A stretch of DNA of 64,000 nucleotides from Hydractinia symbiolongicarpus. Lineage: Eukaryota > Cnidaria > Hydrozoa > Anthoathecata > Hydractiniidae. The position numbers and the translations under genes are program-made. The notes below the pieces were generated by a model that did no database searches, was not told where the DNA came from, and saw only the letters and a list, made by a program, of their open reading frames with translations. The stretch covers positions 17,670,001 to 17,734,000 of the forward strand of contig NC_079876.1 of the NCBI RefSeq assembly GCF_029227915.1, read 5' to 3'. Positions 41,433-52,377 of this stretch are shown here, one piece after another; the first letter of the stretch is position 1, and the number at the start of each line of letters is the position of its first letter.

Positions 41433-41504
41433 GCGTCGGTGGTGTAAAGATTAGCATTGTGGCGTTCCACGCAATAGATCCGGGTTCGATTCCCGGCCGA
41501 CGCA
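41433..41504 (+). tRNA. tRNA-Gly(UCC), class A variant
   Basis: G19A, T29G, C32G and A38C (loop GTTCCAC, which can form an extra G-C pair). Confidence 0.45.
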
Positions 41505-41709
41505 TTTGGCTGTTAGAATTCATGTTCTAGTCTATTAAATTCAGTTTTTGTGGTTCCTACTTAAAAGATGATTAGGAGGACAATTTTTTTTTGACACTTA
41601 TTGTTTTCAAGTTGTGAAGACACAAGGGAAATGCATATAATTCTAAAGATGCCCTTATTTTGATCGCGAAAGTACCTTACCTGTAATAACTCCAACAATA
41701 CTTCTGTCA

Positions 41710-41781
41710 GCGTCGGTGGTGTAAAGGTTAGCATTGTTGCCTTCCAAGCAATAGATCCGGGTTCGATTCCCGGCCGACGCA
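41710..41781 (+). tRNA. trnG(ucc): tRNA-Gly(UCC), consensus
   Basis: All 72 bases consensus. Confidence 0.93.
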
Positions 41782-41987
41782 TTTCGCTACTAGATTACAT
41801 GTTCTAGTCTATTAAATTCAGTACGTGTCGTTTCTACTTTGAAGATGATTAGGAAGGCAAATTTTGTTTGGACAGTTAATGTTTTCAAGTTGTGAAAACA
41901 CAAGGGAAGTGCATAAATTACGAAAGATGCCCTTATTTTGATCGCGAAAGTACCCTACCTGCAATAACTCCAACAATTCTGCTGCCA

Positions 41988-42059
41988 CTGGCGGTGGTGT
42001 AAAGGTTAGTATTGTTGCCTTCCAAGCAATAGATCCGGGTTCGATTCCCGGCCGACGCA
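41988..42059 (+). pseudogene. tRNA-Gly relic, class C
   Basis: Class C with C2T, as 11232. Confidence 0.65.
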
Positions 42060-42265
42060 TTTGGCTGCTAGACTACATGTTCAAGTTTATTAAATTCAGT
42101 ACGTGTCGTTTCTACTTTGAAGGTGATTAGGAGGGCAAATTTTGTTTGGACAGTTAATGTTTTCAAGTTGTGAAAACACAAGGGAAGTGCATATAATACG
42201 AAAGATGCCCTTATTTTGATCGCGAAAGTACCTTACCTGCAATAACTCCAACAATTCTGCTGCCA

Positions 42266-42336
42266 CCGGCGGTGGTGTAAAGGTTAGTATTGTTGCCTTC
42301 CAAGCAATAGATCCGGTTTCGATTTCGGCCGACCCA
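42266..42336 (+). pseudogene. tRNA-Gly relic, class C/V hybrid
   Basis: 71 nt, partner of 11510. Confidence 0.75.
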
Positions 42337-42541
42337 TTTGGCTGCTTGTTTTAATGTTCTAGTCTATTAAATTGTGTACGTGTGGGTTTTCCTTTGAAGA
42401 TGATTGGGAGGGCAACTTGTTTTTGCCAAAAAATATTTTCCAGTTGTGAAAACACAAGGGAAGTGCATATAATACGAAAGATGTCCTTACTTTGATCGCG
42501 AAAGTACCTTACCTGCAATAACTCCAACAATTCTGCTGTCA

Positions 42542-42613
42542 GCGTCGGTGGTGTAAAGATTAGCATTGTGGCCTTCCAAGCAATAGATCCGGGTTCGATT
42601 CCCGGCCGACGCA
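42542..42613 (+). tRNA. tRNA-Gly(UCC), class A variant
   Basis: G19A, T29G; its partner at 11786 has G19. Confidence 0.55.
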
Positions 42614-42818
42614 TTTGGCTGTTAGATTTCATGTTCTAGTCTATTAAATTCAGTTTTTGTGGTTCCTACTTAAAAGATGATTAGGAGGACAAATTTTTTT
42701 TGACACTTATTGTTTTCAAGTTGTGAAGACACAAGGGAAATGCATATAATTCTAAAGATGCCCTTATTTTGATCGCGAAAGTACCTTACCTGTAATAACT
42801 CCAACAATACTTCTGTCA

Positions 42819-42890
42819 GCGTCGGTGGTGTAAAGGCTAGCATTTTTACCTTCCAAGCAATAGATCCGGGTTCGATTCCCGGCCGACGCA
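42819..42890 (+). tRNA. tRNA-Gly(UCC), T20C/G27T/G30A
   Basis: Two anticodon-stem pairs lost; anticodon UCC, unlike its partner at 12063. Confidence 0.55.
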
Positions 42891-43096
42891 TTTCACTACT
42901 AGATTACATGTTCTAGTCTATTAAATTCAGTACGTGTCGTTTCTACTTTGAAGATGATTAGGAAGGCAAATTTTGTTTGGACAGTTAATGTTTTCAAGTT
43001 GTGAAAACACAAGGGAAGTGCATATAATACGAAAGATGACCTTATTTTGATCGCGAAAGTACCTTACCTGCAATAACTCCAACAATTCTGCTGCCA

Positions 43097-43168
43097 CCGG
43101 CGGTGGTGTAAAGGTTAGTATTGTTGCCTTCCAAGCAATAGATCCGGGTTCGATTCCCGGGCGACGCA
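43097..43168 (+). pseudogene. tRNA-Gly relic, class C
   Basis: Class C with C66G. Confidence 0.65.
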
Positions 43169-43374
43169 TTTGGCTGCTAGACTACATGTTCTAGTCTATT
43201 AAATTCAGTACGTGTCGTTTCTACTTTGAAGGTGACTAGGATGGCAAATTTTGTTTGGACAATTAATGTTTCCAAGTTGTGAAAACACAAGGGAAGTGCA
43301 TATAATACGAAAGATGCCCTTATTTTGATCGCGAAAGTAACTTACCTGCAATAACTCCAACAATTCTGCTGCCA

Positions 43375-43442
43375 CCGGCGGTGGTGTAAAGGTTAGTATT
43401 GGCTTCCCATTAATAGATCCGGTTTCGATTCCGGCCGACCCA
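43375..43442 (+). pseudogene. tRNA-Gly relic, class C/V, anticodon arm deleted
   Basis: 68 nt. The anticodon region reads ATTGGCTTCCCATTAATAG, so the anticodon stem is destroyed. Confidence 0.85.
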
Positions 43443-43647
43443 TTTGGCTGCTTGTTTTGATGTTCTAGTCAATTAAATTGTGTACGTGTGGGTTCTCCTT
43501 TGAAGATGATTAGGAGGGCAACTTGTTTTTGCCAGAAATTATTTTCAAGTTGTGAAGACACAAGGGAAATGCATATAATACGAAAGATGTCCTTACTTTG
43601 ATCGCGAAAGTACCTTACCTGCAATAACTCCAACAATTCTGCTGTCA

Positions 43648-43719
43648 GCGTCGGTGGTGTAAAGATTAGCATTGTGGCCTTCCAAGCAATAGATCCGGGT
43701 TCGATTCCCGGTCGACGCA
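43648..43719 (+). tRNA. tRNA-Gly(UCC), class A variant
   Basis: G19A, T29G, C66T. Confidence 0.5.
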
Positions 43720-43924
43720 TTTGGCTGTTAGATTTCATGTTCTAGTCTATTAAATTCAGTTTTTGTGGTTCCTACTTAAAAGATGATTAGGAGGACAAAT
43801 TTTTTTTGACACTTATTGTTTTCAAGTTGTGTAGACACAAGGGAAATGCATATAATTCTAAAGATGCCCTTATTTTGATCGCGAAAGTACCTTACCTGTA
43901 ATAACTCCAACAATACTTTTGTCA

Positions 43925-43996
43925 GCGTCGGTGGTGTAAAGGTTAGCATTGTTGCCTTCCAAGCAATAGATCCGGGTTCGATTCCCGGCCGACGCA
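43925..43996 (+). tRNA. trnG(ucc): tRNA-Gly(UCC), consensus
   Basis: All 72 bases consensus. Confidence 0.93.
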
Positions 43997-44202
43997 TTTC
44001 GCCACTAGATTACATGATCTAGTCTATTAAATTCAGTACGTGTCGTTTCTACTTTGAAGATGATTAGGAAGGCAAATTTTGTTTGGACAGTTAATGTTTT
44101 CAAGATGTGAAAACACAAGGGAAATGCATATAGTTCTAAAGATGCCCTTATTTTGATCGCGAAAGTACCTTACCTGTAATAACCCCAACAATACTTCTGT
44201 CA

Positions 44203-44273
44203 GCGTCGGTGGTGTAAAGGTTAGTATTGTTGCCTTCCAAGCAATAGATCCGGTTTCCATTCCGGCCGACCCT
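44203..44273 (+). pseudogene. tRNA-Gly relic, class V
   Basis: Partner of 12896 with G57C and discriminator T. Confidence 0.75.
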
Positions 44274-44478
44274 TTTGGCTGCTTGTTTTGATGTTCTAGT
44301 CTATTAAATTGTGTACGTGTGGGTTCTCCTTTGAAGATGATTAGTAGGGCAACTTGTTTTTGCCAGAAAATATTTTCTAGTTGTGAAGACACAAGGGAAA
44401 TGCATATAATACGAAAGATGTCCTTACTTTGATCGCGAAAGTACCTTACCTGCCATAACTCCAACAATTCTACTGTCA

Positions 44479-44550
44479 GCGTCGGTGGTGTAAAGGTTAG
44501 CATTGTTGCCTTCCAAGCAATAGATCCGGGTTCGATTTCCGGCCGACGCA
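44479..44550 (+). tRNA. trnG(ucc): tRNA-Gly(UCC), C61T
   Basis: Only C61T differs, pairing with G53 as a wobble; B box GGTTCGATTTC. Confidence 0.85.
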
Positions 44551-44755
44551 TTTCGCTACTAGATTACATGTTCTAGTCTATTAAATTCAGTACGTGTCGT
44601 TTCTACTTTGAAGATGATTAGGAGGGCAACTTGTTTTTGCCAGGAAATGTTTTCAAGTTGTGAAGACACAAGGGAAATGCATATAATACAAAGGATGTCC
44701 TTACTTTGATCGCGAAAGTACCTTACCTGCAATAACTCCAACAATAATTTTGTCA

Positions 44756-44827
44756 GCGTCGGTGGTGTAAAGGTTAGCATTGTTGCCTTCCAAGCAATAG
44801 ATCCGGGTTCGGTTCCCGGCCGACGCA
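44756..44827 (+). tRNA. tRNA-Gly(UCC), class G variant
   Basis: A58G only. Confidence 0.65.
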
Positions 44828-45033
44828 TTTCGCTGCTAGACTACATGTTCTAGTCTATTAAATTCAGTACGTGTCGTTTCTACTTTGAAGGTGATTAGCA
44901 GGGCAAATATTGTTTGTACAGTTAATGTTTTCAAGTTGTGAAGACACAAGGGAAATGCATATAATACGAAGGATGCCCTTATTTTGATCGCGAAAGTGCC
45001 TTACCTGCAATACCTCCAACAATTCTGCTGTCA

Positions 45034-45105
45034 GCGTCGGTGGTGTAAAAGTTATTATTTTTGTCTTCCACGCAAAAGATCCTGGTTCACTTCCCAGTTG
45101 ACGCA
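45034..45105 (+). pseudogene. tRNA-Gly relic, class P
   Basis: A38C, T43A, as 14281. Confidence 0.8.
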
Positions 45106-45310
45106 TTTGGCTGCTAGATATGATGTTCTAGTCTATTAAATTCTGTACGTGTGGGTTCTCCTTTGAAGATGATTAGGAGGGCAACTTGTTTTTGCCAGCT
45201 AATGTTTTCAAGTTGTGCAGACACAAGGGAAATGCATATAATACGAAAGATGTCCTTACTTTGATCGCGAAAGTACCTTACCTGTCATAACTCCAACAAT
45301 TCTGCTGTCA

Positions 45311-45382
45311 GCGTCGGTGGTGTAAAGGTTGACATTGTTGCCTTCCAAGCAATAGATCCGGGTTCGATTCCCGGCCGACGCA
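45311..45382 (+). tRNA. tRNA-Gly(UCC), class N variant
   Basis: A21G, G22A only. Confidence 0.7.
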
Positions 45383-45587
45383 TTTGGCTGTTAGATTTCA
45401 TGTTCTAGTCTATTAAATTCAGTTTTTGTGGTTCCTACTTAAAAGATGATTAGGAGGACAAATTGTTTTTGACACTTATTGTTTTCAAGTTGTGAAGACA
45501 CAAGGGAATTGCATATAATACGTAATATGCCCTTATTTTGATCGCGAAAGTACCTTACCTGCCATAACTCCAACAATTCTGCTGTTA

Positions 45588-45659
45588 GCGTCGGTGGTGT
45601 AAAGGTTAGCATTGTTGCCTTCCAAGCAATAGATCCGGGTTCGATTCCCGGCCGACGCA
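45588..45659 (+). tRNA. trnG(ucc): tRNA-Gly(UCC), consensus
   Basis: All 72 bases consensus. Confidence 0.93.
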
Positions 45660-45864
45660 TTTCGCTACTAGATTACATGTTCTAGTCTATTAAATTCAGT
45701 ACGTGTCGTTTCTACTTTGAAGATGATTAGGAGGGCAACTTGTTTTTGCCAGGAAATGTTTTCAAGTTGTGAAGACACAAGGGAAATGCATATAATACAA
45801 AGGATGTCCTTACTTTGATCGCGAAAGTACCTTACCTGCAATAACTCCAACAATTCTGCTGCCA

Positions 45865-45935
45865 CCAGCGGTGGTGTAAAGGTTAGTATTGTTGCCTTCC
45901 AAGCAATAGATCCGGTTTCGATTCTGGCCGACCCA
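45865..45935 (+). pseudogene. tRNA-Gly relic, class C/V hybrid
   Basis: 5' strand CCAGCGG, class V tail. 71 nt. Confidence 0.75.
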
Positions 45936-46140
45936 TTTGGCTGCTTGTTTTGATGTTCTAAACTATTATAATGTGTACGTGTGGGTTCTCCTTTGAAGAT
46001 GATTAGGAGGGCAACTTTTTTTTGCCAGAAAATATTTTCAAGTTGTGAAGACACAAGGGAAATGCATATGATACGAAAGATGTCCTTACTTTGATCGCGA
46101 AAGTACCTTACCTGCAATAACTCCAACAATTCTGCTGTTG

Positions 46141-46212
46141 CCGTCGGTGGTGTAAAGGTTAGCATTGTTGCCTTCCAAGCAATAGATCCGGGTTCGATTC
46201 CCGGCCGACGCA
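46141..46212 (+). tRNA. tRNA-Gly(UCC), G1C
   Basis: G1C opens the terminal acceptor pair, which is also an identity position; rest consensus. Confidence 0.65.
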
Positions 46213-46417
46213 TTTCGCTACTAGATTAGATGTTCTAGTCTATTAAATTCAGTACGTGTCGTTTCTACTTTGAAGATGATTAGGAGGGCAACTTGTTTTT
46301 GCCAGGAAATGTTTTCAAGTTGTGAAGACACAAGGGAAATGCATATAATACAAAAGATGTCCTTACTTTGATCGCGAAAGTATCTTACCTGCAATAACTC
46401 CAACAATTCTGCTGTCA

Positions 46418-46489
46418 GCGTCGGTGGTGTAAAGATTAGCATTGTGGCCTTCCAAGCAATAGATCCGGGTTCGATTCCCGGCCGACGCA
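46418..46489 (+). tRNA. tRNA-Gly(UCC), class A variant
   Basis: G19A, T29G only. Confidence 0.55.
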
Positions 46490-46694
46490 TTTGGCTGTTG
46501 GATTTCATGTTCCAGTCTATTAAATTCAGTTTTTGTGGTTCCTACTTAAAAGATGATTAGGAGGACAAATTTTTTTTGACACTTATTGTTTTCAAGATGT
46601 GAAGACACAAGGTAAATGCATATAATTCTAAAGATGCCCTTATTTTGATCGCGAAAGTACCTTACCTGTAATAACTCCAACAATTCTTCTGTCA

Positions 46695-46766
46695 GCGTCG
46701 GTGGTGTAAAGATTAGCATTGTGGCCTTCCAAGCAATAGATCCGGGTTCAATTCCCGGCCGACGCA
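46695..46766 (+). tRNA. tRNA-Gly(UCC), class A variant
   Basis: G19A, T29G, G57A. Confidence 0.5.
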
Positions 46767-46971
46767 TTTCGCAACTAGATTATAAGTTCTAGTCTATTAA
46801 ATTCAGTACGTGTCGTTTCTACTTTGAAGATGATTAGGAGGGCAACTTGTTTTTGCCAGGAAATGTTTTCAAGTTGTGAAGACACAAGGGAAATGCATAT
46901 AATACGAAGGATGTCCTTACTTTGATCGCAAAGGCACCTTACCTGCAAAAACTCCAACAATACTTTTGTCA

Positions 46972-47043
46972 GCGTCGGTGGTGTAAAGGTTAGCATTGTT
47001 GCCTTCCAAGCAATAGATCCGGGTTCGGTTCCCGGCCGAAGCA
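46972..47043 (+). tRNA. tRNA-Gly(UCC), class G variant
   Basis: A58G and C70A (mismatch with G3). Confidence 0.55.
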
Positions 47044-47249
47044 TTTCGCTGCTAGACTACATGTTCTAGTCTATTAAATTCAGTACGTGTCGTATCTACT
47101 TTGAAGGTGATTAGCAGGGCAAATATTGTTTGGACAGTTAATGTTTTCAAGTTGTGAAGACACAAGGGAAATGCATAAAATACGAAGGATGCCCTTATTT
47201 TGATCGCGAAAGTGCCTTACCTGCAATACCTCCAACAATTCTGCTGTCA

Positions 47250-47321
47250 GCGTCGGTGGTGTAAAAGTTATTATTTTTGCCTTCCAAGCAAAAGATCCTG
47301 GTTCACTTCCCAATTGACGCA
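47250..47321 (+). pseudogene. tRNA-Gly relic, class P
   Basis: C31 restored, T43A, tail CAATTGACGCA. Confidence 0.8.
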
Positions 47322-47526
47322 TTTGGCTGCTAGATATGATGTTCTAGTCTATTAAATTGTGTACGTGTGGGTTCTCCTTTGAAGATGATTAGGAGGGCAA
47401 CTTGTTTTTGCCAGCTAATGTTTTCAAGTTGTGCAGACACAAGGGAAATGCATATAACACGAAAGATGTCCTTACTTTGATCGCGAAAGTACCTTACCTG
47501 TCATAACTCCAACAATTCTGCTGTCA

Positions 47527-47598
47527 GCGTCGGTGGTGTAAATGTTGACATTGTTGCCTTTTAAGCAATAGATCCGGGTTCGATTCCCGGCCGACGCA
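47527..47598 (+). tRNA. tRNA-Gly body, class N, anticodon UUU (Lys)
   Basis: As 15943 but with normal C2; internal T4 in the anticodon loop. Confidence 0.5.
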
Positions 47599-47803
47599 TT
47601 TGGCTGTTAGATTTCATGTTCTAGTCTATTAAATTCAGTACGTGTCGTTTTTACTTTGAAGATGATTAGGAGGGCAACTTGTTTTTGCCAGAAAATGTTT
47701 TCAAGTTGTGAAGACACAAGGGAAATACATATAATACGAAGGATGTCCTTACTTTGATCGCGAAAGCACCTTACCTGCAAAAACTCCAACAATACTTTTG
47801 TCA

Positions 47804-47875
47804 GCGTCGGTGGTGTAAAGGTTAGCATTGTTGCCTTCCAAGCAATAGATCCGGGTTCGGTTCCCGGCCGATGCA
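47804..47875 (+). tRNA. tRNA-Gly(UCC), class G variant
   Basis: A58G, C70T. Confidence 0.6.
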
Positions 47876-48081
47876 TTTCGCTGCTAGACTACATGTTCTA
47901 GTCTATTAAATTCAGTACATGTCGTTTCTACTTTGAAGATGATTAGCAGGGCAAATATTGTTTGGACAGTTAATGTTTTCAAGTTGTGAAGACACAAGGG
48001 AAATGCATAAAATACGAAGGATGCCCTTATTTTGATCGCGAAAGTGCCTTACCTGCAATAACTCCAACAATTCTGCTGTCA

Positions 48082-48153
48082 GCGTCGGTGGTGTAAAGAT
48101 TAGCATTGTGGCCTTCCAAGCAAAAGATCCGGGTTCGATTCCCGGCCGACGCA
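48082..48153 (+). tRNA. tRNA-Gly(UCC), class A variant
   Basis: G19A, T29G, T43A. Confidence 0.5.
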
Positions 48154-48358
48154 TTTGACTGTTGGATTTCATGTTCTAGTCTATTAAATTCAGTTTTTGT
48201 GGTTCCTACTTAAAAGATGATTAGGAGGACAAATTTTTTTTGACACTTATTGTTTTCAAGTTGTGAAGACACAAGGGAAATTCATATAATTCTAAAGATG
48301 CCCTTATTTTGATCGCGAAAGTACCTTACCTGTAATAACTCCAACAATTCTTCTGTCA

Positions 48359-48430
48359 GCGTCGGTGGTGTAAAGGTTAGCATTGTTGCCTTCCAAGCAA
48401 TAGATCCGGGTTCGATTCCCGACCGACGCA
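48359..48430 (+). tRNA. tRNA-Gly(UCC), G65A
   Basis: G65A opens pair 49-65; rest consensus. Confidence 0.7.
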
Positions 48431-48634
48431 TTTCGCAACTAGATTATATGTTCTAGTCTATTAAATTCAGTACGTGTCGTTTTTACTTTGAAGATGATTA
48501 GAGGGCAACTTGTTTTTGCCAGAAAATGTTTTCAAGTTGTGAAGACACAAGGGAAATACATATAATACGAAGGATGTCCTTACTTTGATCGCGAAAGCAC
48601 CTTACCTGCAAAAACTCCAACAATACTTTTGTCA

Positions 48635-48706
48635 GCGTCGGTGGTGTAAAGGTTAGCATTGTTGCCTTCCAAGCAATAGATCCGGGTTCGGTTCCCAGTT
48701 GACGCA
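48635..48706 (+). pseudogene. tRNA-Gly relic, G/P hybrid
   Basis: Same T-arm junction as 17050. Confidence 0.65.
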
Positions 48707-48911
48707 TTTGGCTGCTAGATATGATGTTCTAGTCTATTAAATTGTGTACGTGTGGGTTCTCCTTTGAAGATGATTAGGAGGGCAACTTGTTTTTGCCAGC
48801 TAATGTTTTCAAGTTGTGGAGACACAAGGGAAATGCATATAACACGAAAGATGTCCTTACTTTGATCGCCAAAGTACCTTACCTGTCATAACTCCAACAA
48901 TTCTGCTGTCA

Positions 48912-48983
48912 GCGTCGGTGGTGTAAAGGTTGACATTGTTCCCTTTCAAGCAATAGATCCGGGTTCGATTCCCGGCCGACGCA
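48912..48983 (+). tRNA. tRNA-Gly body, class N, anticodon UUC (Glu)
   Basis: A21G, G22A, G30C, C35T; one anticodon-stem mismatch. Confidence 0.5.
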
Positions 48984-49188
48984 TTTGGCTGTTAGATTTC
49001 ATGTTCTAGTCTATTAAATTCAGTTTTTGTGGTTCCTACTTAAAAGATGATTAGGAGGACAAATTTTTTTTGACACTTATTGTTTTCAAGTTGTGAAGAC
49101 ACAAGGGAAATTCATATAATTCTAAAGATGCCCTTATTTTGATCGCGAAAGTACCTTACCTGCAATACCTCCAACAAATCTGCTGTCA

Positions 49189-49260
49189 GCGTCGGTGGTG
49201 TAAAAGTTATTATTTTTGTCTTCCAAGCAAAATATCCTGGTTCACTTCCCAGTTGACGCA
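49189..49260 (+). pseudogene. tRNA-Gly relic, class P
   Basis: Variable region CAAAATATCC. Confidence 0.8.
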
Positions 49261-49364
49261 TTTGGCTGCTAGATATGATGTTCTAGTCTAATAAATTCAG
49301 TACGTGTCGTTTCTACTTTGAAGATGATTAGGAAGGCAAATTTTGTTTGGACAGTTAATGTTTT

Positions 49365-49401
49365 CAAGCAATAGATCCGGGTTCGATTCCCGGCCGACGC
49401 A
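49365..49401 (+). pseudogene. 3' half of a tRNA-Gly
   Basis: Only the anticodon 3' arm, T arm and acceptor 3' strand remain (37 nt). The spacer word TTTTCAAG runs straight into CAAGCAATAG; the shared CAAG points to deletion between short homologies. Confidence 0.85.
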
Positions 49402-49785
49402 TTTGGCTGTTAGATTTCATGTTCTAGTCTATTAAATTCAGTTTTTGTGGTTCCTACTTAAAAGATGATTAGGAGGACAAATTTTTTTTGACACTTATTG
49501 TTTTCAAGTTGTGAAGACACAAGGGAAATTCATATAATTCTAAAGATGCCCTTATTTTGATCGCGAAAGTACCTTACCTGCAATACCTCCAACAAATCTG
49601 CTGTCAGCGTCGGTGGTGTAAAAGTTATTATTTTTGTCTTCCAAGCAAAATATCCTGGTTCACTTCCCAGTTGACGCATTTGGCTGCTAGATATGATGTT
49701 CTAGTCTAATAAATTCAGTACGTGTCGTTTCTACTTTGAAGATGATTAGGAAGGCAAATTTTGTTTGGACAGTTAATGTTTTCAA
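49402..49785 (+). repeat. 418-bp duplication, copy 2
   Basis: Same sequence as copy 1 up to TTTTCAAG, where it continues into normal spacer instead of the truncated tRNA. Confidence 0.8.
49607..49678 (+). pseudogene. tRNA-Gly relic, class P
   Basis: 418-bp duplicate of 49189. Confidence 0.8.
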
Positions 49786-49884
49786 GTTGTGAAAACACAA
49801 GGGAAATGCATATAATACGAAAGATGTCCTTACCTTGATCGCGAAAGTACCTTACCTGCAATAACTCCAACAATTCTGCTGTCA

Positions 49885-49956
49885 GCGTCGGTGGTGTAAA
49901 GATTAGCATTGTGGCCTTCCAAGCAATAGATCCGGGTTCGATTCCCGGCCGACGCA
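49885..49956 (+). tRNA. tRNA-Gly(UCC), class A variant
   Basis: G19A, T29G only. Confidence 0.55.
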
Positions 49957-50161
49957 TTTGACAGTTAGATTTCATGTTCTAGTCTATTAAATTCAGTTTT
50001 TGTGGTTCCTACTTAAAAGATGATTAGGAGGACAAATTTTTTTTGACACTTATTGTTTTCAAGTTGTGAATACACAAGGGAAATGCATATAATTCTAAAG
50101 ATGCCCTTATTTTGATCGCGAAAGTACCTTACCTGTAATAACTCCAACAATACTTCTGTCA

Positions 50162-50233
50162 GCGTCGGTGGTGCAAAGGTTAGCATTGTTGCTTTCCAAG
50201 CAATAGATCCGGGTTCGATTCCCGGCCGACGCA
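50162..50233 (+). tRNA. trnG(ucc): tRNA-Gly(UCC), T13C/C32T
   Basis: T13C gives a C13-G22 pair, so the D stem is strengthened; C32T is tolerated. Fold intact. Confidence 0.85.
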
Positions 50234-50439
50234 TTTCGCTACTAGACTACATGTTCTAGTCTATTAAATTCAGTACGTGTCGTTTCTACTTTGAAGATGA
50301 TTAGGACGGGAAATTTTGTTTGGACAGTTAATGTTTTCAAGTTGTGAAAACACAAGGGAAATGCATATAATTCTAAAGATGCCCTTATTTTGATCGCGAA
50401 AGTACCTTGCCTGTAATAACCCCAACAATACTTCTGTCA

Positions 50440-50510
50440 GCGTCGGTGATGTAAAGGTTAGTATTGTTGCCTTCCAAGCAATAGATCCGGTTTCGATTCC
50501 GGCCGACCCA
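50440..50510 (+). pseudogene. tRNA-Gly relic, class V
   Basis: G10A and C23T; 71 nt. Confidence 0.75.
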
Positions 50511-50715
50511 TTTGGCTGCTTGTTTTGATGTTCTAGTCTATTAAATTGTGTACGTGTGGGTTCTCCTTTGAAGATGATTAGGAGGGCAACTTGTTTTTGC
50601 CAGAAAATATTTTCAAGTTGTGAAGACACAAGGGAAATGCATATAATACGAAAGATGTCCTTACTTTGATCGCGAAAGTACCTTACCTGCCATAACTCCA
50701 ACAATTCTTCTGTCA

Positions 50716-50787
50716 GCGTCGGTGGTGTAAAGGTTAGCATTGTTGCCTTCCAAGCAATAGATCCGGGTTCGATTCCCGGCCGACGCA
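50716..50787 (+). tRNA. trnG(ucc): tRNA-Gly(UCC), consensus
   Basis: All 72 bases consensus. Confidence 0.93.
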
Positions 50788-50992
50788 TTTCGCTACTAGA
50801 TTACATGTTCTAGTCTATTAAATTCAGAACGTGTCGTTTCTACTTTGAAAATGATTAGGAGGGCAACTTGTTTTTGCCAGGAAATGTTTTCAAGTTGTGA
50901 AGACACAAGGTAAATGCATATAATACAAAAGATGTCCTTACTTTGATCGCGAAAGTACCTTACCTGCAATAACTCCAACAATTCTGCTGTCA

Positions 50993-51064
50993 GCGTCGGT
51001 GGTGTAAAGATTAGCATTGTGGCCTTCCAAGCAATAGATCCGGGTTTGATTCCCGGCCGACGCA
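50993..51064 (+). tRNA. tRNA-Gly(UCC), class A variant
   Basis: G19A, T29G, C56T. Confidence 0.5.
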
Positions 51065-51268
51065 TTTGGCTGTTGGATTTCATGTTCTAGTCTATTAAAT
51101 TCAGTTTTTGTGGTTCCTACTTAAAAGATGATTAGGAGGACAAATTTTTTTTACACTTATTGTTTTCAAGTTGTGAAGACACAAGGGAAATGCATATAAT
51201 TCTAAAGATGCCCTTATTTTGATCGCGAAAGTACCTTACCTGCCATAACTCCAAGAATTCTTCTGTCA

Positions 51269-51340
51269 GCGTCGGTGGTGTAAAGGTTAGCATTGTTGCC
51301 TTCCAAGCAATAGATCCGGGTTCGATTTCCGGCCGACGCA
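51269..51340 (+). tRNA. trnG(ucc): tRNA-Gly(UCC), C61T
   Basis: Only C61T differs. Confidence 0.85.
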
Positions 51341-51545
51341 TTTCGCTACTAGATTACATGTTCTAGTCTATTAAATTCAGTTTTTGTGGTTCCTACTTAC
51401 AAGATGATAAGGAGGACAAATTTTTTTTGACACTTATTGTTTTCAAGTTGTGAAGACACAAGGGAAATGCATATAATTCTAAAGATGCCCTTATTTTGAT
51501 CGCGAAAGTACATTACCTGTAATAACTCCAACAATTCTTCTGTCA

Positions 51546-51617
51546 GCGTCGGTGGTGTAAAGGTTAGCATTGTTGCCTTCCAAGCAATAGATCCGGGTTC
51601 GATTCCCGGCCGACGCA
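51546..51617 (+). tRNA. trnG(ucc): tRNA-Gly(UCC), consensus
   Basis: All 72 bases consensus. Confidence 0.93.
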
Positions 51618-51822
51618 TTTCGCTACTAGATTACATGTTCTAGTCTATTAAATTCAGTAAGTGTCGTTTCTACTTTGAAGATGATTAGGAGGGCAACTTG
51701 TTTTTGCCAGGAAATGTTTTCAAGTTGTGAAGACACAAGGGAAATGCATATAATACGAAGGATGTCCTTACTTTGATCGCGAAAGTACCTTACCTGCAAT
51801 AACTCCAACAATACTTTTGTCA

Positions 51823-51894
51823 GCGTCGGTGGTGTAAAGGTTAGCATTGTTGCCTTCCAAGCAATAGATCCGAGTTCGGTTCCCGGCCGACGCA
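51823..51894 (+). tRNA. tRNA-Gly(UCC), class G variant
   Basis: A58G and G52A. Confidence 0.55.
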
Positions 51895-52100
51895 TTTCGC
51901 TGCTAGACTACATGTTCTAGTCTATTAAATTCAGTACGTGTCGTTTCTACTTTGAAGGTGATTAGCAGGGCAAATATTGTTTGGACAGTTAATGTTTTCA
52001 AGTTTTGAAGACACAAGGGAAATGCATATAATACGAAGGATGCCCTTATTTTGATCGCGAAAGTGCCTTACCTGCAATACCTCCAACAATTCTGCTGTCA

Positions 52101-52172
52101 GCGACGGTGGTGTAAAAGTTATTATTTTTGTCTTCCAAGTAAAAGATCCTGGTTCACTTCCCAGTTGACGCA
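52101..52172 (+). pseudogene. tRNA-Gly relic, class P
   Basis: T4A and CAAGTAAAAG in place of CAAGCAATAG. Confidence 0.8.
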
Positions 52173-52377
52173 TTTGGCTGCTAGATATGATGTTCTAGTC
52201 TATTAAATTCTGTACGTGTGGGTTCTCCTTTGAAGATGATTAGGAGGGCAACTTGTTTTTGCCAGCTAATGTTTTCAAGTTGTGCAGACGCAAGGCAAAT
52301 GCATATAACACGAAAGATGTCCTTACTTTGATCGCGAAAGTACCTTACCTGTCATAACTCCAACAATTCTGCTGTCA

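Larger units (their letters stand above)
36998..41781 (+). repeat. 5-kb higher-order repeat, 18-unit version
   Basis: Adjacent tandem copy of the block at 32286-36791; 36720 to 41710 is 4,990 bp, 18 units. Confidence 0.8.
36998..48983 (+). repeat. Long segmental duplication, copy 2
   Basis: Partner of 5688-17398. It has extra units at 38385, 43375, 43648 and 46141-46766, and lacks the 831-bp duplication at 8.2-9.6 kb and the two units at 13449 and 13726. Confidence 0.85.
48984..49401 (+). repeat. 418-bp duplication containing a truncated unit, copy 1
   Basis: Contains a full class P unit, then a spacer that jumps at TTTTCAAG directly into the anticodon loop of a tRNA. The next 380 or so bases repeat it. 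Confidence 0.85.
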
